A stretch of 9,239 bases of DNA, taken from positions 1-9,239 of the forward strand of contig CAZRRN010000074.1 of the NCBI GenBank assembly GCA_964602475.1. Reading direction: 5' to 3'. The stretch comes from SZUA-448 sp964602475. GTDB lineage: Bacteria > Bacillota > Clostridia > Lachnospirales > Lachnospiraceae. The position numbers were made by a program, and so were the translations under genes. Below, one piece after another: positions 1 through 6,805 of this stretch. The notes beneath the pieces were generated by a model, which was given only the letters and a program-made list of their open reading frames with translations, searched no databases and was not told the origin of the DNA. Each line of letters opens with the position of its first letter. Within the stretch, counting starts at the first letter, position 1.

Positions 1-378
1 CTAACTAAGGAATACTGCCGCAGTCAGGATGGCAGGGACAGGTATCCGGCTGCAGTAGTATTAACAAGAGAGTGGATTAAAAAACACTATAATCAATCCT
101 TTGATGTTCCAAAGCTCGCAGAAGCCGTTGGATATCGCGCGGATTATCTGTCTACCTTGTTCAAGAACAGTATGGGAATTTCTATTGTTCGTTATACGAA
201 CCAGCTGCGGATAACTATGGCAAAAAATTTGCTTTCAAATTATAATGTATCAATAAAAGAAGCCGCTTTTTCATGCGGCTTCTCAGATGAAAAGTATTTT
301 ATGAAAGTTTTTAAACAGCTTGAGAGGATAACTCCGTCACAATATAAGAACAGTTATGGAAGAAGCGAATCAGTGTAA
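1..378 (+). CDS. AraC-family transcriptional regulator, C-terminal part (5' end outside window)
   Basis: The frame is open from base 1 to a TAA at 376-378, giving 125 visible codons; the gene starts before the window. The visible part is a complete AraC/XylS double helix-turn-helix DNA-binding domain. The first HTH lies around visible residues 35-60 (V-P-K-L-A-E-A-V-G-Y, then Y-L-S-T-L-F-K). The second ends with the family signature C-G-F-S-D-E-K-Y-F-x-K-V-F-K and the closing T-P-S-Q-Y. The N-terminal ligand-sensing or membrane domain is not visible, so neither the inducer nor the subtype can be told. Its stop codon lies inside the 3' end of the convergent DUF1680 hydrolase gene. By analogy with sugar-utilisation loci it could regulate that hydrolase, but this is inference from adjacency only. 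Confidence 0.9.
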   Translation, partial: LTKEYCRSQDGRDRYPAAVVLTREWIKKHYNQSFDVPKLAEAVGYRADYLSTLFKNSMGISIVRYTNQLRITMAKNLLSNYNVSIKEAAFSCGFSDEKYFMKVFKQLERITPSQYKNSYGRSESV

Positions 379-2166
379 GGTTTTCTTAGTGAAGTATAAC
401 GTATATCGGTCATCCGTGATTTCATACAAAGGAACAAAATCAAAGTTTGCAGGCTGATTGATTGTTCGGTAATTGCTCTGTTGCCACGGAAACGTGCTGT
501 AGGTATGCTCTGTGACGTGAGTGAGAGCAGTTTTTAAATTACTGTTTTCCATATAGATTCCACAGTCCTTCTCCGTCTGTCCGGCAAGAACAATAGGTCC
601 TTCCAGAAAAGAAGTAAGCTGTGACTGATCCGGTAAAGATGACATCGTGACTGCTGCAGGAAAGAAGATGCTTATTGTATCATTATTCCATGTTCTGTTG
701 ATATCATAATAACCATTTACGGCCTCTGCAGCTTGTGCTTCCTCAGTGTTGATCTTAATTACAGGTTTTCCATGAACCCATTTAGGAATACGTAGCGAAA
801 GGGTGAAGGTTTCGGGTTTATCCGCAGTAATATGAAACTTAATGAACCATCTTGATGTGCTGCTTTCATCGTGCTCGTCAAAGAAGGTTTGGTTGCCGTA
901 ATATTTCATATCTGTTAATTGTGTTATGGTGACATTTTCATTATATCGGTATTCGGAATTTATATATTGTCCTACGATAAGGCGATTGTGTTTTGGATCC
1001 TCATACCAGCAAAGCTGGGGATAGATGGTATGCGCCTGTACCATCGTGCCGTGGCAGCACCAGAAATCGTGTGCTTTACTGCCCCAGTTCTTTTTACTTC
1101 CGGCTTTCATAGGAAGAAAATAGGAAGGCATTCCTGTGAATCTGTTTTGCTGGGCAAGAAATCCATTATAAAGATTTTTTTCAATATAATCAAGATAAAC
1201 AGTATCTCCCGTAAAAAGATAGAGGTAATCTGCGAGTCGTACCATATTAAATACAGTACAGAATTCCTGCGTCCGATCACCGAGAAACATTCCTAACTGA
1301 CGTGGTGATATCCAGTATTCACCTGAATTCTGTCCTCCGGTACAAAATGCATCCCTGTCTGATACAGCACACTTCCAGAATTTTGACAACAATTCAAACC
1401 ACTTGCTGTCCTTTGTAATTTCATACATCTTTGCAGCACCGTGCGCCCATGGAATACTTGCGTTTGCATGACAGTTTGACAATGGATCTCCATCGTCAGC
1501 AAGTATTTGAAAAATGGGTGGATTCGAGTAACGTTCTGCCAGAGTATAGTATTTTTTATCTTTTGTAAGCTGATATAGACCAGCCCATACTTCAAGCATT
1601 CCACCCTCTTCTCCGCTGTATATGGCATTTGGATTTTTGTTCTCCATATCTTTAGTCCAGTCAAGATACCAATCGGCGGTATTGTTCAAAATCATAATTG
1701 CTTTTTCATTTTTTGCGTATACTGCGCTGTGATAAAGTCCGAGAAGTGTTTTATGCAGGGTGTATTGGGGTGACCAGATAGGCTGTTTTTTTTCAAGCTT
1801 TTCAAAATATTTTTCAGGAATGGAACCAACCCATTTGCCGCCGTTAAGCTCCTGACAGCGTTGAAGCTCATCAATAATATGATCTAGCTTTGCTTTCAGT
1901 TCCCGGTCGTTGTTCTGCGCGAAAAGCATAGAAGCGGAAGAGAGCCAATGACCGAGAAAATGTCCTCTTAACTGACAGGTCGGAGCTTCCCAGCCAAGGT
2001 GCTGTTCGGAAAAATCCCTGTCGGAGCGGACACAGGCTTCCAGATAGAAATTCTGCAGTAAATTTTCGGTTTTCAGTTCCATAAGATAGTTCCTGTTAAG
2101 GTCAGCACGTTCCTTGAAAAGACCGGGAAGAAGATGTGCTTTTTCAATGTTAATATGTTTTAGCAT
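370..2166 (-). CDS. DUF1680 glycoside hydrolase, GH127/GH146-type (putative beta-L-arabinofuranosidase)
   Basis: A 598-residue protein, the usual length for DUF1680 hydrolases, which release beta-L-arabinofuranose from plant glycans. The family N-terminal (alpha/alpha)6 barrel shows as GWEAP...LRGHFLGHWLS (about residues 58-76) and PxxSPQYTLHKTLLGL (about 129-144). Residues matching the zinc site of characterised GH127 enzymes are Glu301 and Cys303 (Q-E-F-C-T) and the pair Cys370-Cys371 (F-W-C-C-H-G-T). The first of that pair, Cys370, corresponds to the nucleophile; Glu283 (G-E-Y-W) is the probable acid/base. The C-terminal 200 residues look like the beta-sandwich domains. No signal peptide is visible, so it is probably cytoplasmic and would act on imported oligosaccharides. 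The frame runs back to a TTG at 2178, but the ATG at 2166 follows GGAGGG with 5-nt spacing and is the better start. Exact substrate is unknown. Confidence 0.9.
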   Translation of the reverse strand: MLKHINIEKAHLLPGLFKERADLNRNYLMELKTENLLQNFYLEACVRSDRDFSEQHLGWEAPTCQLRGHFLGHWLSSASMLFAQNNDRELKAKLDHIIDELQRCQELNGGKWVGSIPEKYFEKLEKKQPIWSPQYTLHKTLLGLYHSAVYAKNEKAIMILNNTADWYLDWTKDMENKNPNAIYSGEEGGMLEVWAGLYQLTKDKKYYTLAERYSNPPIFQILADDGDPLSNCHANASIPWAHGAAKMYEITKDSKWFELLSKFWKCAVSDRDAFCTGGQNSGEYWISPRQLGMFLGDRTQEFCTVFNMVRLADYLYLFTGDTVYLDYIEKNLYNGFLAQQNRFTGMPSYFLPMKAGSKKNWGSKAHDFWCCHGTMVQAHTIYPQLCWYEDPKHNRLIVGQYINSEYRYNENVTITQLTDMKYYGNQTFFDEHDESSTSRWFIKFHITADKPETFTLSLRIPKWVHGKPVIKINTEEAQAAEAVNGYYDINRTWNNDTISIFFPAAVTMSSLPDQSQLTSFLEGPIVLAGQTEKDCGIYMENSNLKTALTHVTEHTYSTFPWQQSNYRTINQPANFDFVPLYEITDDRYTLYFTKKTLH

Positions 2167-2170
2167 TTTT

Positions 2171-2176
2171 CCCTCC
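2171..2176 (-). promoter_or_regulatory. Shine-Dalgarno site fixing the hydrolase start
   Basis: GGAGGG on the minus strand lies 5 nt before the ATG whose first base is 2166. The alternative upstream TTG (2178) overlaps this site, so the shorter protein is preferred. Confidence 0.8.
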
Positions 2177-2219
2177 AATGCATTCTATATTTGTGAATAT
2201 CAAAACATTATTTTACATA

Positions 2220-2235
2220 TTTGTCAGTAGACAAA
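2220..2235. repeat. Short perfect inverted repeat upstream of the hydrolase gene
   Basis: TTTGTC-AGTA-GACAAA is a perfect 6-bp inverted repeat in the 97-bp gap between the lipoprotein stop and the hydrolase start. There is no U-run after it on either strand, so it does not look like a terminator. A CTGACA hexamer on the minus strand (2227-2222) overlaps it, but I found no well-spaced -10 box. It could be an operator for the hydrolase gene; it could also be chance in AT-rich DNA. Confidence 0.3.
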
Positions 2236-2263
2236 GGAGGGAAAAAGGTGGAAAATTCTTTGC

Positions 2264-3247
2264 TTATTTTGTTGCCTGTTCCGCAAAATCCGTTGTAACA
2301 AGAGTATTATAAGGAGCTCGTTTGGTTATCACACCGGCAGATTCCAAAATATCCTGTAGTAATGTAAAACTGGATTCTTCGAAGATTAAGTTTGATTTCC
2401 AGGTGTTTTGATCGTAATACCGGGAGACAATTGTTGTAAGTGTTTCAAGATCGGTTTCAGGAAACTGCGGTTTAATCACCGCTGCAATCTCTTCCGGAGT
2501 ATGAGAACCGACATAATCCATTCCTCGCTGTAAAGCATTAACGAAGCTTTGAATCAGCTTTGGATTCTTATCTATAAAACTTTTAAGCGCCGAATAAGCA
2601 GTATAGGGCACCAGACCACTGTCAACACCAAGAGAAGCAATAACATAACCCTGACCTTCAGATTCCAGTGCCGTTGCACCGGGTTCAAATTCAACAGTGT
2701 AGTCACCGGTTCCTGAAACAAAGGCCTGCGCAGTAAGCCCGAAACTAATATTCTGTACAATTGTCAGGTCGTTTGCAGGATCGAGACCATTTTTTTTCAG
2801 AATATATTCGAATACCATTTGTGGCATTCCACCTGCTCTTCCTCCGATTACCGTCTTTTCTTTCAAATCCTTCCAGCTAAAATTTTCTGTATCTTCACGA
2901 CCTACAAGAAAATTACCGGCACGCTGTGTCAGCTGTGCAAAGTTAACTGCATAATCGGGATTTCCCTCATTATAAATATAAATAGATGCTTCTGATCCCA
3001 TAAAACCGATATCTGCTTCTCCGGATAACAAGGCAGTCATGGTTTTGTCGGCACCTGCACCGTTCGTAAGTTCAAGATTAATTCCTTCCTCTGTAAAATA
3101 ACCAAACTCGATTGCGGCATATTGCGGAGCATAGAAAATTGAGTGTGCAACTTCGTTAAGTCGTACCGTTTGCAAGTCGTTTTTTTCAGAACAGCCAACG
3201 AAAGGAAGAAGTGACAGAATCAGACTGAATAATAATATTTTTTTCAA
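2264..3247 (-). CDS. ABC transporter substrate-binding lipoprotein, NMT1/SsuA/TauA-like
   Basis: A 327-residue exported lipoprotein. Residues 1-18 are a type II signal peptide (KK, then an L/F/I-rich core) followed by the lipobox-like P-F-V-G-C, with Cys19 as the lipid-anchored residue; Phe at -3 is unusual. The mature part follows the NMT1/COG0715 pattern: F-Y-A-P-Q-Y-A-A (38-45), G-Y-F-T-E-E-G-I-N-L-E-L (49-60), and A-L-L-S-G-E-A-D-I-G-F-M-G (72-84). Relatives bind nitrate, alkanesulfonates, taurine or the thiamine pyrimidine precursor; the ligand here cannot be read from sequence. The start is a TTG with GAGGG 6 nt upstream; an ATG at 3260 is out of frame. No permease or ATPase gene lies beside it. 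It is 97 bp upstream of the hydrolase gene on the same strand with no terminator visible between, so cotranscription is possible. Confidence 0.88.
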   Translation of the reverse strand: MKKILLFSLILSLLPFVGCSEKNDLQTVRLNEVAHSIFYAPQYAAIEFGYFTEEGINLELTNGAGADKTMTALLSGEADIGFMGSEASIYIYNEGNPDYAVNFAQLTQRAGNFLVGREDTENFSWKDLKEKTVIGGRAGGMPQMVFEYILKKNGLDPANDLTIVQNISFGLTAQAFVSGTGDYTVEFEPGATALESEGQGYVIASLGVDSGLVPYTAYSALKSFIDKNPKLIQSFVNALQRGMDYVGSHTPEEIAAVIKPQFPETDLETLTTIVSRYYDQNTWKSNLIFEESSFTLLQDILESAGVITKRAPYNTLVTTDFAEQATK

Positions 3248-3253
3248 AAGAAA

Positions 3254-3258
3254 CCCTC
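3254..3258 (-). promoter_or_regulatory. Shine-Dalgarno site for the TTG-started lipoprotein gene
   Basis: GAGGG on the minus strand with 6-nt spacing to the TTG at 3247-3245. No ATG or GTG in this frame lies near a comparable site, and the signal peptide begins exactly at this codon, so the rare TTG start is well supported. Confidence 0.7.
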
Positions 3259-3276
3259 ATGGTTTTTGTCTATATC

Positions 3277-3305
3277 AGTATATACCTGTAACGGAAAGAT
3301 GTTAC
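3277..3305 (-). promoter_or_regulatory. Candidate promoter of the substrate-binding lipoprotein gene
   Basis: On the minus strand, GTAACA (3305-3300, 4/6 to the -35 consensus) and TATACT (3282-3277, 5/6 to the -10 consensus) are separated by exactly 17 bp, ending about 30 bp before the TTG start. An inverted repeat GTAAC-N8-GTTAC (3288-3305) covers the -35 box and most of the spacer and is a possible repressor site. The -35 match is weak, so the call is moderate. Confidence 0.45.
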
Positions 3306-3337
3306 CGTCTGCGGATTTTTTACTAAAAAACTTTTTC

Positions 3338-3366
3338 TTGACATCCTGTAGAGACACGAATATAAT
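3338..3366 (+). promoter_or_regulatory. Consensus sigma-A promoter of the his operon
   Basis: TTGACA (3338-3343) and TATAAT (3361-3366) both match the vegetative consensus perfectly and are separated by exactly 17 bp. The expected transcription start is near 3373. It points toward hisZ and leaves an untranslated leader of about 170 nt. Confidence 0.88.
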
Positions 3367-3372
3367 ACTCAT

Positions 3373-3546
3373 AACATGATAACACGCTAATGCTTTAGCA
3401 TAGTAAAGCATGGAGCAACTAAGACCTTATGAGGAACAAAATGGATGATTAGTGTGAAAGATGAACCTTTCACACACAGATTTGTGCCTGCGCAGCGCGT
3501 GACACAAAGTCTGCTATGCGTAAACCGCGCAGAAATGGAGAATAAA
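3373..3546 (+). promoter_or_regulatory. Structured 5' leader of hisZ (candidate cis-regulatory RNA or repeat insertion)
   Basis: Between the inferred transcription start and the hisZ ATG, four stem-loops can be drawn by hand. (1) ATGCTTTA 3390-3397 pairs with TAAAGCAT 3404-3411. (2) GTGTGAAAG 3452-3460 pairs with CTTTCACAC 3467-3475 around a 6-nt loop. (3) AGATTTGTG 3478-3486 pairs with CACAAA-g-TCT 3503-3512 around a GC-rich interior. (4) TCTGC 3510-3514 pairs with GCAGA 3529-3533, with an inner GCG/CGC (3518-3520 with 3526-3528). Stems 3 and 4 compete for TCT 3510-3512, so they are partly exclusive, and stem 4 ends 3 nt before the hisZ SD. There is no U-run and no T-box TGGNACCGCG element, so translational control, stability control or an inserted repeat are the live options. 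A 7-codon frame with no His codons (3429-3452) ends at the base of stem 2. Confidence 0.5.
3537..3540 (+). promoter_or_regulatory. Shine-Dalgarno site deciding the hisZ start
   Basis: GGAG with 6-nt spacing to the ATG at 3547. A second SD-like GAGGA at 3431-3435 precedes an in-frame ATG at 3445 (9-nt spacing) that would add 34 residues, but those residues are encoded by the hairpin leader and do not resemble HisZ. Confidence 0.7.
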
Positions 3547-4728
3547 ATGAAACAGCTGTTACATACCCCGGAAGGTGTCAGAGATATATATAATGGTGAA
3601 TGCGAACAAAGGATGAAGCTGGAGGAAGCAATCAAAAGCCGTATGAACAGATATGGGTTTCGTGATATAAAGACTCCGACATTTGAATTCTTTGATATTT
3701 TTTCTGCGGAACGTGGAACGGTTCCGTCAAGAGATATGTATAAATTTTTTGACCGGGCAGGAAACACGCTGGTTTTGCGACCGGATATGACTCCTGCAAT
3801 TGCAAGATGTGTAGCAAAATACTACAAAGAAGAGAAGATGCCGGTTCGTCTGTCCTATTGCGGAAGCACATTTATAAACGAAACAGATTATCAGGGGAAA
3901 CTAAAAGAGATTACGCAGATTGGAGCAGAACTGATCAATGATCCTTCCGTTGAAGCGGATACGGAGATGATTGCATTAACTGTGGAGTGCCTGTTGGAAG
4001 CAGGATTAACAGAATTTCAGGTAGAAATCGGTCAAGCTGATTTCTTTCGCGCACTCGTTGAAGAAGCACAATTATCCGCAGATGAAATAGATCTTCTTCG
4101 TAATTCAATTATTGATAAGAATACCTTTGGCATGGAAGACATATTGGAAAGCAGGCAAATAAATGATAATACAAAGCAGGCACTTTTGAAGCTTCCGGAA
4201 CTGTTCGGCACCATGCAGGCGGTCAGCAGTATGAAGAAGGTTACAAAGAACCGAAGGGCGATTCAGACGATTGAACGGATGGAAACGTTGTATGAATGTA
4301 TGAAGGCCTACGGATTTGAAAAATATATTACATTTGACCTTGGAGCATTAAGCAAATATAATTATTATACAGGACTTACGTTCCGCGCATACACGTATGG
4401 AACAGGTAATCCGGTTGTAACCGGTGGACGATATGATTCACTTGTGGAACAGTTCGGGAAAAAGGCTCCGGCGATTGGGTTTGCCTTATCACTGGATGAA
4501 TTGATGGCAGCAATGTCCAGACAGAAAATCTCTTCCGCCGAAATGACAGAACGCATATTAATTCTATACGAAACTTCAGAATTCAGAAAAGCAGTAACGA
4601 AAGCAACGGAGCTTCGAGAAAGAAAAACCGATTGTGTACTTTGTATAAAGGAGAAGGATTTTACTGACGAGGATTACAGAGCTTATTCTGAGAGAATGGG
4701 AATTACAGAAATTATTACGATTCAGTAA
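3547..4728 (+). CDS. hisZ: ATP phosphoribosyltransferase regulatory subunit HisZ
   Basis: A 393-residue histidyl-tRNA synthetase paralogue that lacks aminoacylation activity and forms a hetero-octamer with short HisG, giving it activity and histidine feedback control. Class II synthetase-like elements are visible: the L-V-L-R-P-D-M-T-P-A-I-A-R strand (75-87), a motif 2 remnant around S-T-F-I-N-E...Q-I-G-A-E-L-I (107-130), the histidine-site stretch Y-N-Y-Y-T-G (271-276), and T-G-G-R-Y-D-S-L (292-299) followed by G-F-A-L-S-L-D-E-L (311-319), where the usual catalytic Arg of motif 3 is absent. The N-terminus L-H-T-P-E-G-V-R-D-I-Y is typical of HisZ, which with the GGAG site supports the start at 3547 rather than the upstream in-frame ATG at 3445. 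The anticodon-binding domain of true HisRS is missing. First gene of the operon; hisG follows after 62 bp. Confidence 0.95.
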   Translation: MKQLLHTPEGVRDIYNGECEQRMKLEEAIKSRMNRYGFRDIKTPTFEFFDIFSAERGTVPSRDMYKFFDRAGNTLVLRPDMTPAIARCVAKYYKEEKMPVRLSYCGSTFINETDYQGKLKEITQIGAELINDPSVEADTEMIALTVECLLEAGLTEFQVEIGQADFFRALVEEAQLSADEIDLLRNSIIDKNTFGMEDILESRQINDNTKQALLKLPELFGTMQAVSSMKKVTKNRRAIQTIERMETLYECMKAYGFEKYITFDLGALSKYNYYTGLTFRAYTYGTGNPVVTGGRYDSLVEQFGKKAPAIGFALSLDELMAAMSRQKISSAEMTERILILYETSEFRKAVTKATELRERKTDCVLCIKEKDFTDEDYRAYSERMGITEIITIQ

Positions 4729-4780
4729 TCAATCAATTGGAACACAAAGTAGAAATATAGTGAATTACTAAGTACCATAT

Positions 4781-4785
4781 GGAGG
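4781..4785 (+). promoter_or_regulatory. Shine-Dalgarno site fixing the hisG start
   Basis: GGAGG with 5-nt spacing to the ATG at 4791. An in-frame ATG at 4779 overlaps this site and is therefore not favoured. Confidence 0.8.
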
Positions 4786-4790
4786 CAGGA

Positions 4791-5459
4791 ATGAGATATA
4801 TTACGATAGCACTGGCAAAAGGAAGGCTTGCCGGACAGACTATGGCATTGCTTGAAAAAATGGGAATCCTATGTGAAGAAATGAAAGACCCTGATTCAAG
4901 AAAGCTGGTATTTCAAAATGATGAATGGAAGCTGAAATTCTTTCTGGCAAAGGCTTCTGATGTACCCACCTTTGTTGAATACGGTGCTGCAGATATCGGA
5001 GTGGTAGGAAAGGATACCATTGATGAAGAAGCAAGAAAACTGTATGAGGTTCTTGATTTAAAGCTTGGAAAGTGTAGAATGTGTGTTGCCGGACCGGAGA
5101 CAGCAAGAGAGCTGTTGATGCATGGAGAACGGATTCGTGTTGCTACAAAGTATCCGGGAATAGCAAAGGATTATTTTTATAATAAAAAACATCAGACTGT
5201 AGAGATTATCAAGCTGAACGGTTCGGTAGAGCTTGCTCCGATTGTTGGGCTGTCTGAGGTGATTGTTGATATTGTTGAGACGGGGTCTACACTTCGTGAG
5301 AATGGGCTTGGTGTTTTGGAAGAAATCTGTAATCTGTCGGCGCGAGTTGTAGTAAACCAGGTCAGCATGAAAATGGAACAGGAGCGTATCACGAAACTGA
5401 TCAGCGGTCTGAGAGAACAGGTTGAACTGAAGGAAGCACAAAACAAAAACAAGAAATAA
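4791..5459 (+). CDS. hisG: ATP phosphoribosyltransferase catalytic subunit, short form (HisG)
   Basis: A 222-residue cytoplasmic enzyme that condenses ATP with PRPP to N1-(5-phosphoribosyl)-ATP, the committed step of histidine synthesis. The N-terminal I-A-L-A-K-G-R-L (6-13) and A-D-I-G-V-V-G-K-D (67-75) belong to the bilobed catalytic fold. V-D-I-V-E-T-G-S-T-L-R-E-N-G-L (159-173) is the PRPP/phosphate-binding loop. The length and lack of a C-terminal ACT-like domain identify the short form, which depends on HisZ; hisZ is directly upstream. The C-terminal tail is lysine- and asparagine-rich. hisD starts 18 bp after the stop. Confidence 0.97.
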   Translation: MRYITIALAKGRLAGQTMALLEKMGILCEEMKDPDSRKLVFQNDEWKLKFFLAKASDVPTFVEYGAADIGVVGKDTIDEEARKLYEVLDLKLGKCRMCVAGPETARELLMHGERIRVATKYPGIAKDYFYNKKHQTVEIIKLNGSVELAPIVGLSEVIVDIVETGSTLRENGLGVLEEICNLSARVVVNQVSMKMEQERITKLISGLREQVELKEAQNKNKK

Positions 5460-5477
5460 GAACGGAAAGGTAAGTTC

Positions 5478-6779
5478 ATGATGAGAATACTTAAATTAAC
5501 GCCGGAGACAAGAAAGAATATCTCAAAGGATCTGTTGAAACGCAGCCCGAATTCGTATGGTGAATATGAACAGCGTGTGAAGGAGATTCTTGAGAATGTG
5601 AGAAACCGTGGGGACGAAGCGGTTTTTGAATACACAAAGCGTTTTGACCGGGCTGATATTACAGAAAAATGCTTCCGGGTAACCGACGAGGAAATCGAAG
5701 AAGCTTACCGGAACGTTCCTGCAGAGCTGCTTGCAATTATTCGGACGGCAGCAGAAAATATTCGGGAGTATCATAAAAAACAGCTTCGTACAAGCTGGTT
5801 TGAAACGAAGCCGGACGGCATTTTACTGGGACAGAAGATTACGGCAATCTCTTCTGTCGGAGTATATGTGCCGGGTGGGAAAGCTGCTTATCCGTCCTCG
5901 GTTCTTATGAATATCGTTCCGGCTAAGGTTGCAGGAGTGGAGCGTATTACGATGATGACTCCGGTAGGACCGGACGGGAAAATCTATCCGAACACTCTTG
6001 TTGCTGCAAAAGAAGCAGGAGTAACTGAAATCTATAAAGCCGGAGGGGCACAGGCAATCGCTGCATTGGCATACGGAACAGAATCAATCCGTAAAGTTGA
6101 TAAAATCGTCGGTCCGGGAAATATATATGTGGCTCTTGCAAAGAAGGCGGTGTATGGAATCGTCGGTATCGATTCTATCGCGGGTCCGAGTGAAATACTT
6201 GTGATTGCAGACGAAACGGCACAGGCAGACTATGTGGCAGCGGATCTATTATCTCAGGCAGAGCATGATGAGCTTGCATCTGCAATTCTGATTACAACGG
6301 ACCATAAGCTTGCAGAAGAGGTATCAAAAGAAACCGAAAGGCTGGCAGAGGTTCTGCCGCGTAAGGAAATAATTTTAAAATCTCTGGAGAATTACGGATA
6401 TATTCTGCTTGCATCCGATATGAATGAGGCTATTGATGCAGCGAACGAGATTGCATCAGAGCATGTCGAGCTGCTGACAGCAAATCCGTTCGATACGATG
6501 ACACGCTTAAAGAATGCAGGAGCGATTTTTCTTGGAGCATATTCAAGTGAACCGCTTGGAGACTATTATGCCGGACCAAATCATATCCTTCCGACAAACG
6601 GAACCGCAAAGTTTTTTTCACCATTAGGTGTAGACGATTTTATGAAGAAATCAAGTATTATTTCTTATTCCAGGGAAGCACTTGAGCCTGTTCATCAGGA
6701 TATAATCCGGTTTGCAGAATCGGAAGGACTGACCGCTCATGCGAATTCTATTGCTGTACGTTTCGGAGAAGGAAAATAA
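5478..6779 (+). CDS. hisD: Histidinol dehydrogenase (HisD)
   Basis: A 433-residue zinc enzyme, full length for the family, that oxidises L-histidinol to L-histidine with two NAD+ in the last two steps of the pathway. Recognisable elements are V-G-V-Y-V-P-G-G-K (127-135), the NAD/substrate region I-V-G-P-G-N-I-Y-V-A (210-219), and I-D-S-I-A-G-P-S-E (231-239). Zinc ligands by family alignment are Gln260 and His263 (S-Q-A-E-H), Asp362 (G-D-Y-Y-A-G) and His421 (T-A-H-A-N-S). The catalytic pair is Glu328-His329 (S-E-H-V-E-L). The ATG at 5478 has GAAAGG 7 nt upstream; the adjacent ATG at 5481 is less well spaced. All key residues are present, so the enzyme should be active. A 136-bp gap with a second promoter separates it from hisB. 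Confidence 0.97.
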   Translation: MMRILKLTPETRKNISKDLLKRSPNSYGEYEQRVKEILENVRNRGDEAVFEYTKRFDRADITEKCFRVTDEEIEEAYRNVPAELLAIIRTAAENIREYHKKQLRTSWFETKPDGILLGQKITAISSVGVYVPGGKAAYPSSVLMNIVPAKVAGVERITMMTPVGPDGKIYPNTLVAAKEAGVTEIYKAGGAQAIAALAYGTESIRKVDKIVGPGNIYVALAKKAVYGIVGIDSIAGPSEILVIADETAQADYVAADLLSQAEHDELASAILITTDHKLAEEVSKETERLAEVLPRKEIILKSLENYGYILLASDMNEAIDAANEIASEHVELLTANPFDTMTRLKNAGAIFLGAYSSEPLGDYYAGPNHILPTNGTAKFFSPLGVDDFMKKSSIISYSREALEPVHQDIIRFAESEGLTAHANSIAVRFGEGK

Positions 6780-6805
6780 ACTATTCATTATCTTAACGTT
6801 TATAC

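Noticed and set aside
919..1296. Plus-strand frame of 125 codons
   Set aside because: Lies wholly within the DUF1680 hydrolase gene on the opposite strand, has no SD and no recognisable domain.
2167..2178. Hydrolase starting at TTG 2178
   Set aside because: The four added codons contain the SD of the ATG at 2166.
3373..3546. T-box riboswitch before hisZ
   Set aside because: No AGGGTGGNACCGCG core and no terminator hairpin with U-run. The short ACCGCGC at 3525-3530 alone is not enough, and the bases before it do not match.
3445..3546. HisZ starting at 3445 with 34 extra residues
   Set aside because: The extra residues come from hairpin-forming leader sequence and do not match the HisZ N-terminus; ATG 3547 has a proper SD and begins the conserved sequence.
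3387..3767. Minus-strand frame of 126 codons across the his leader and hisZ
   Set aside because: Antisense to hisZ with low-complexity composition and no family resemblance; an effect of the leader being open on both strands.
5192..5635. Minus-strand frame of 147 codons across hisG and hisD
   Set aside because: Ser/Phe-rich antisense translation of two well-identified genes; no SD or domain.
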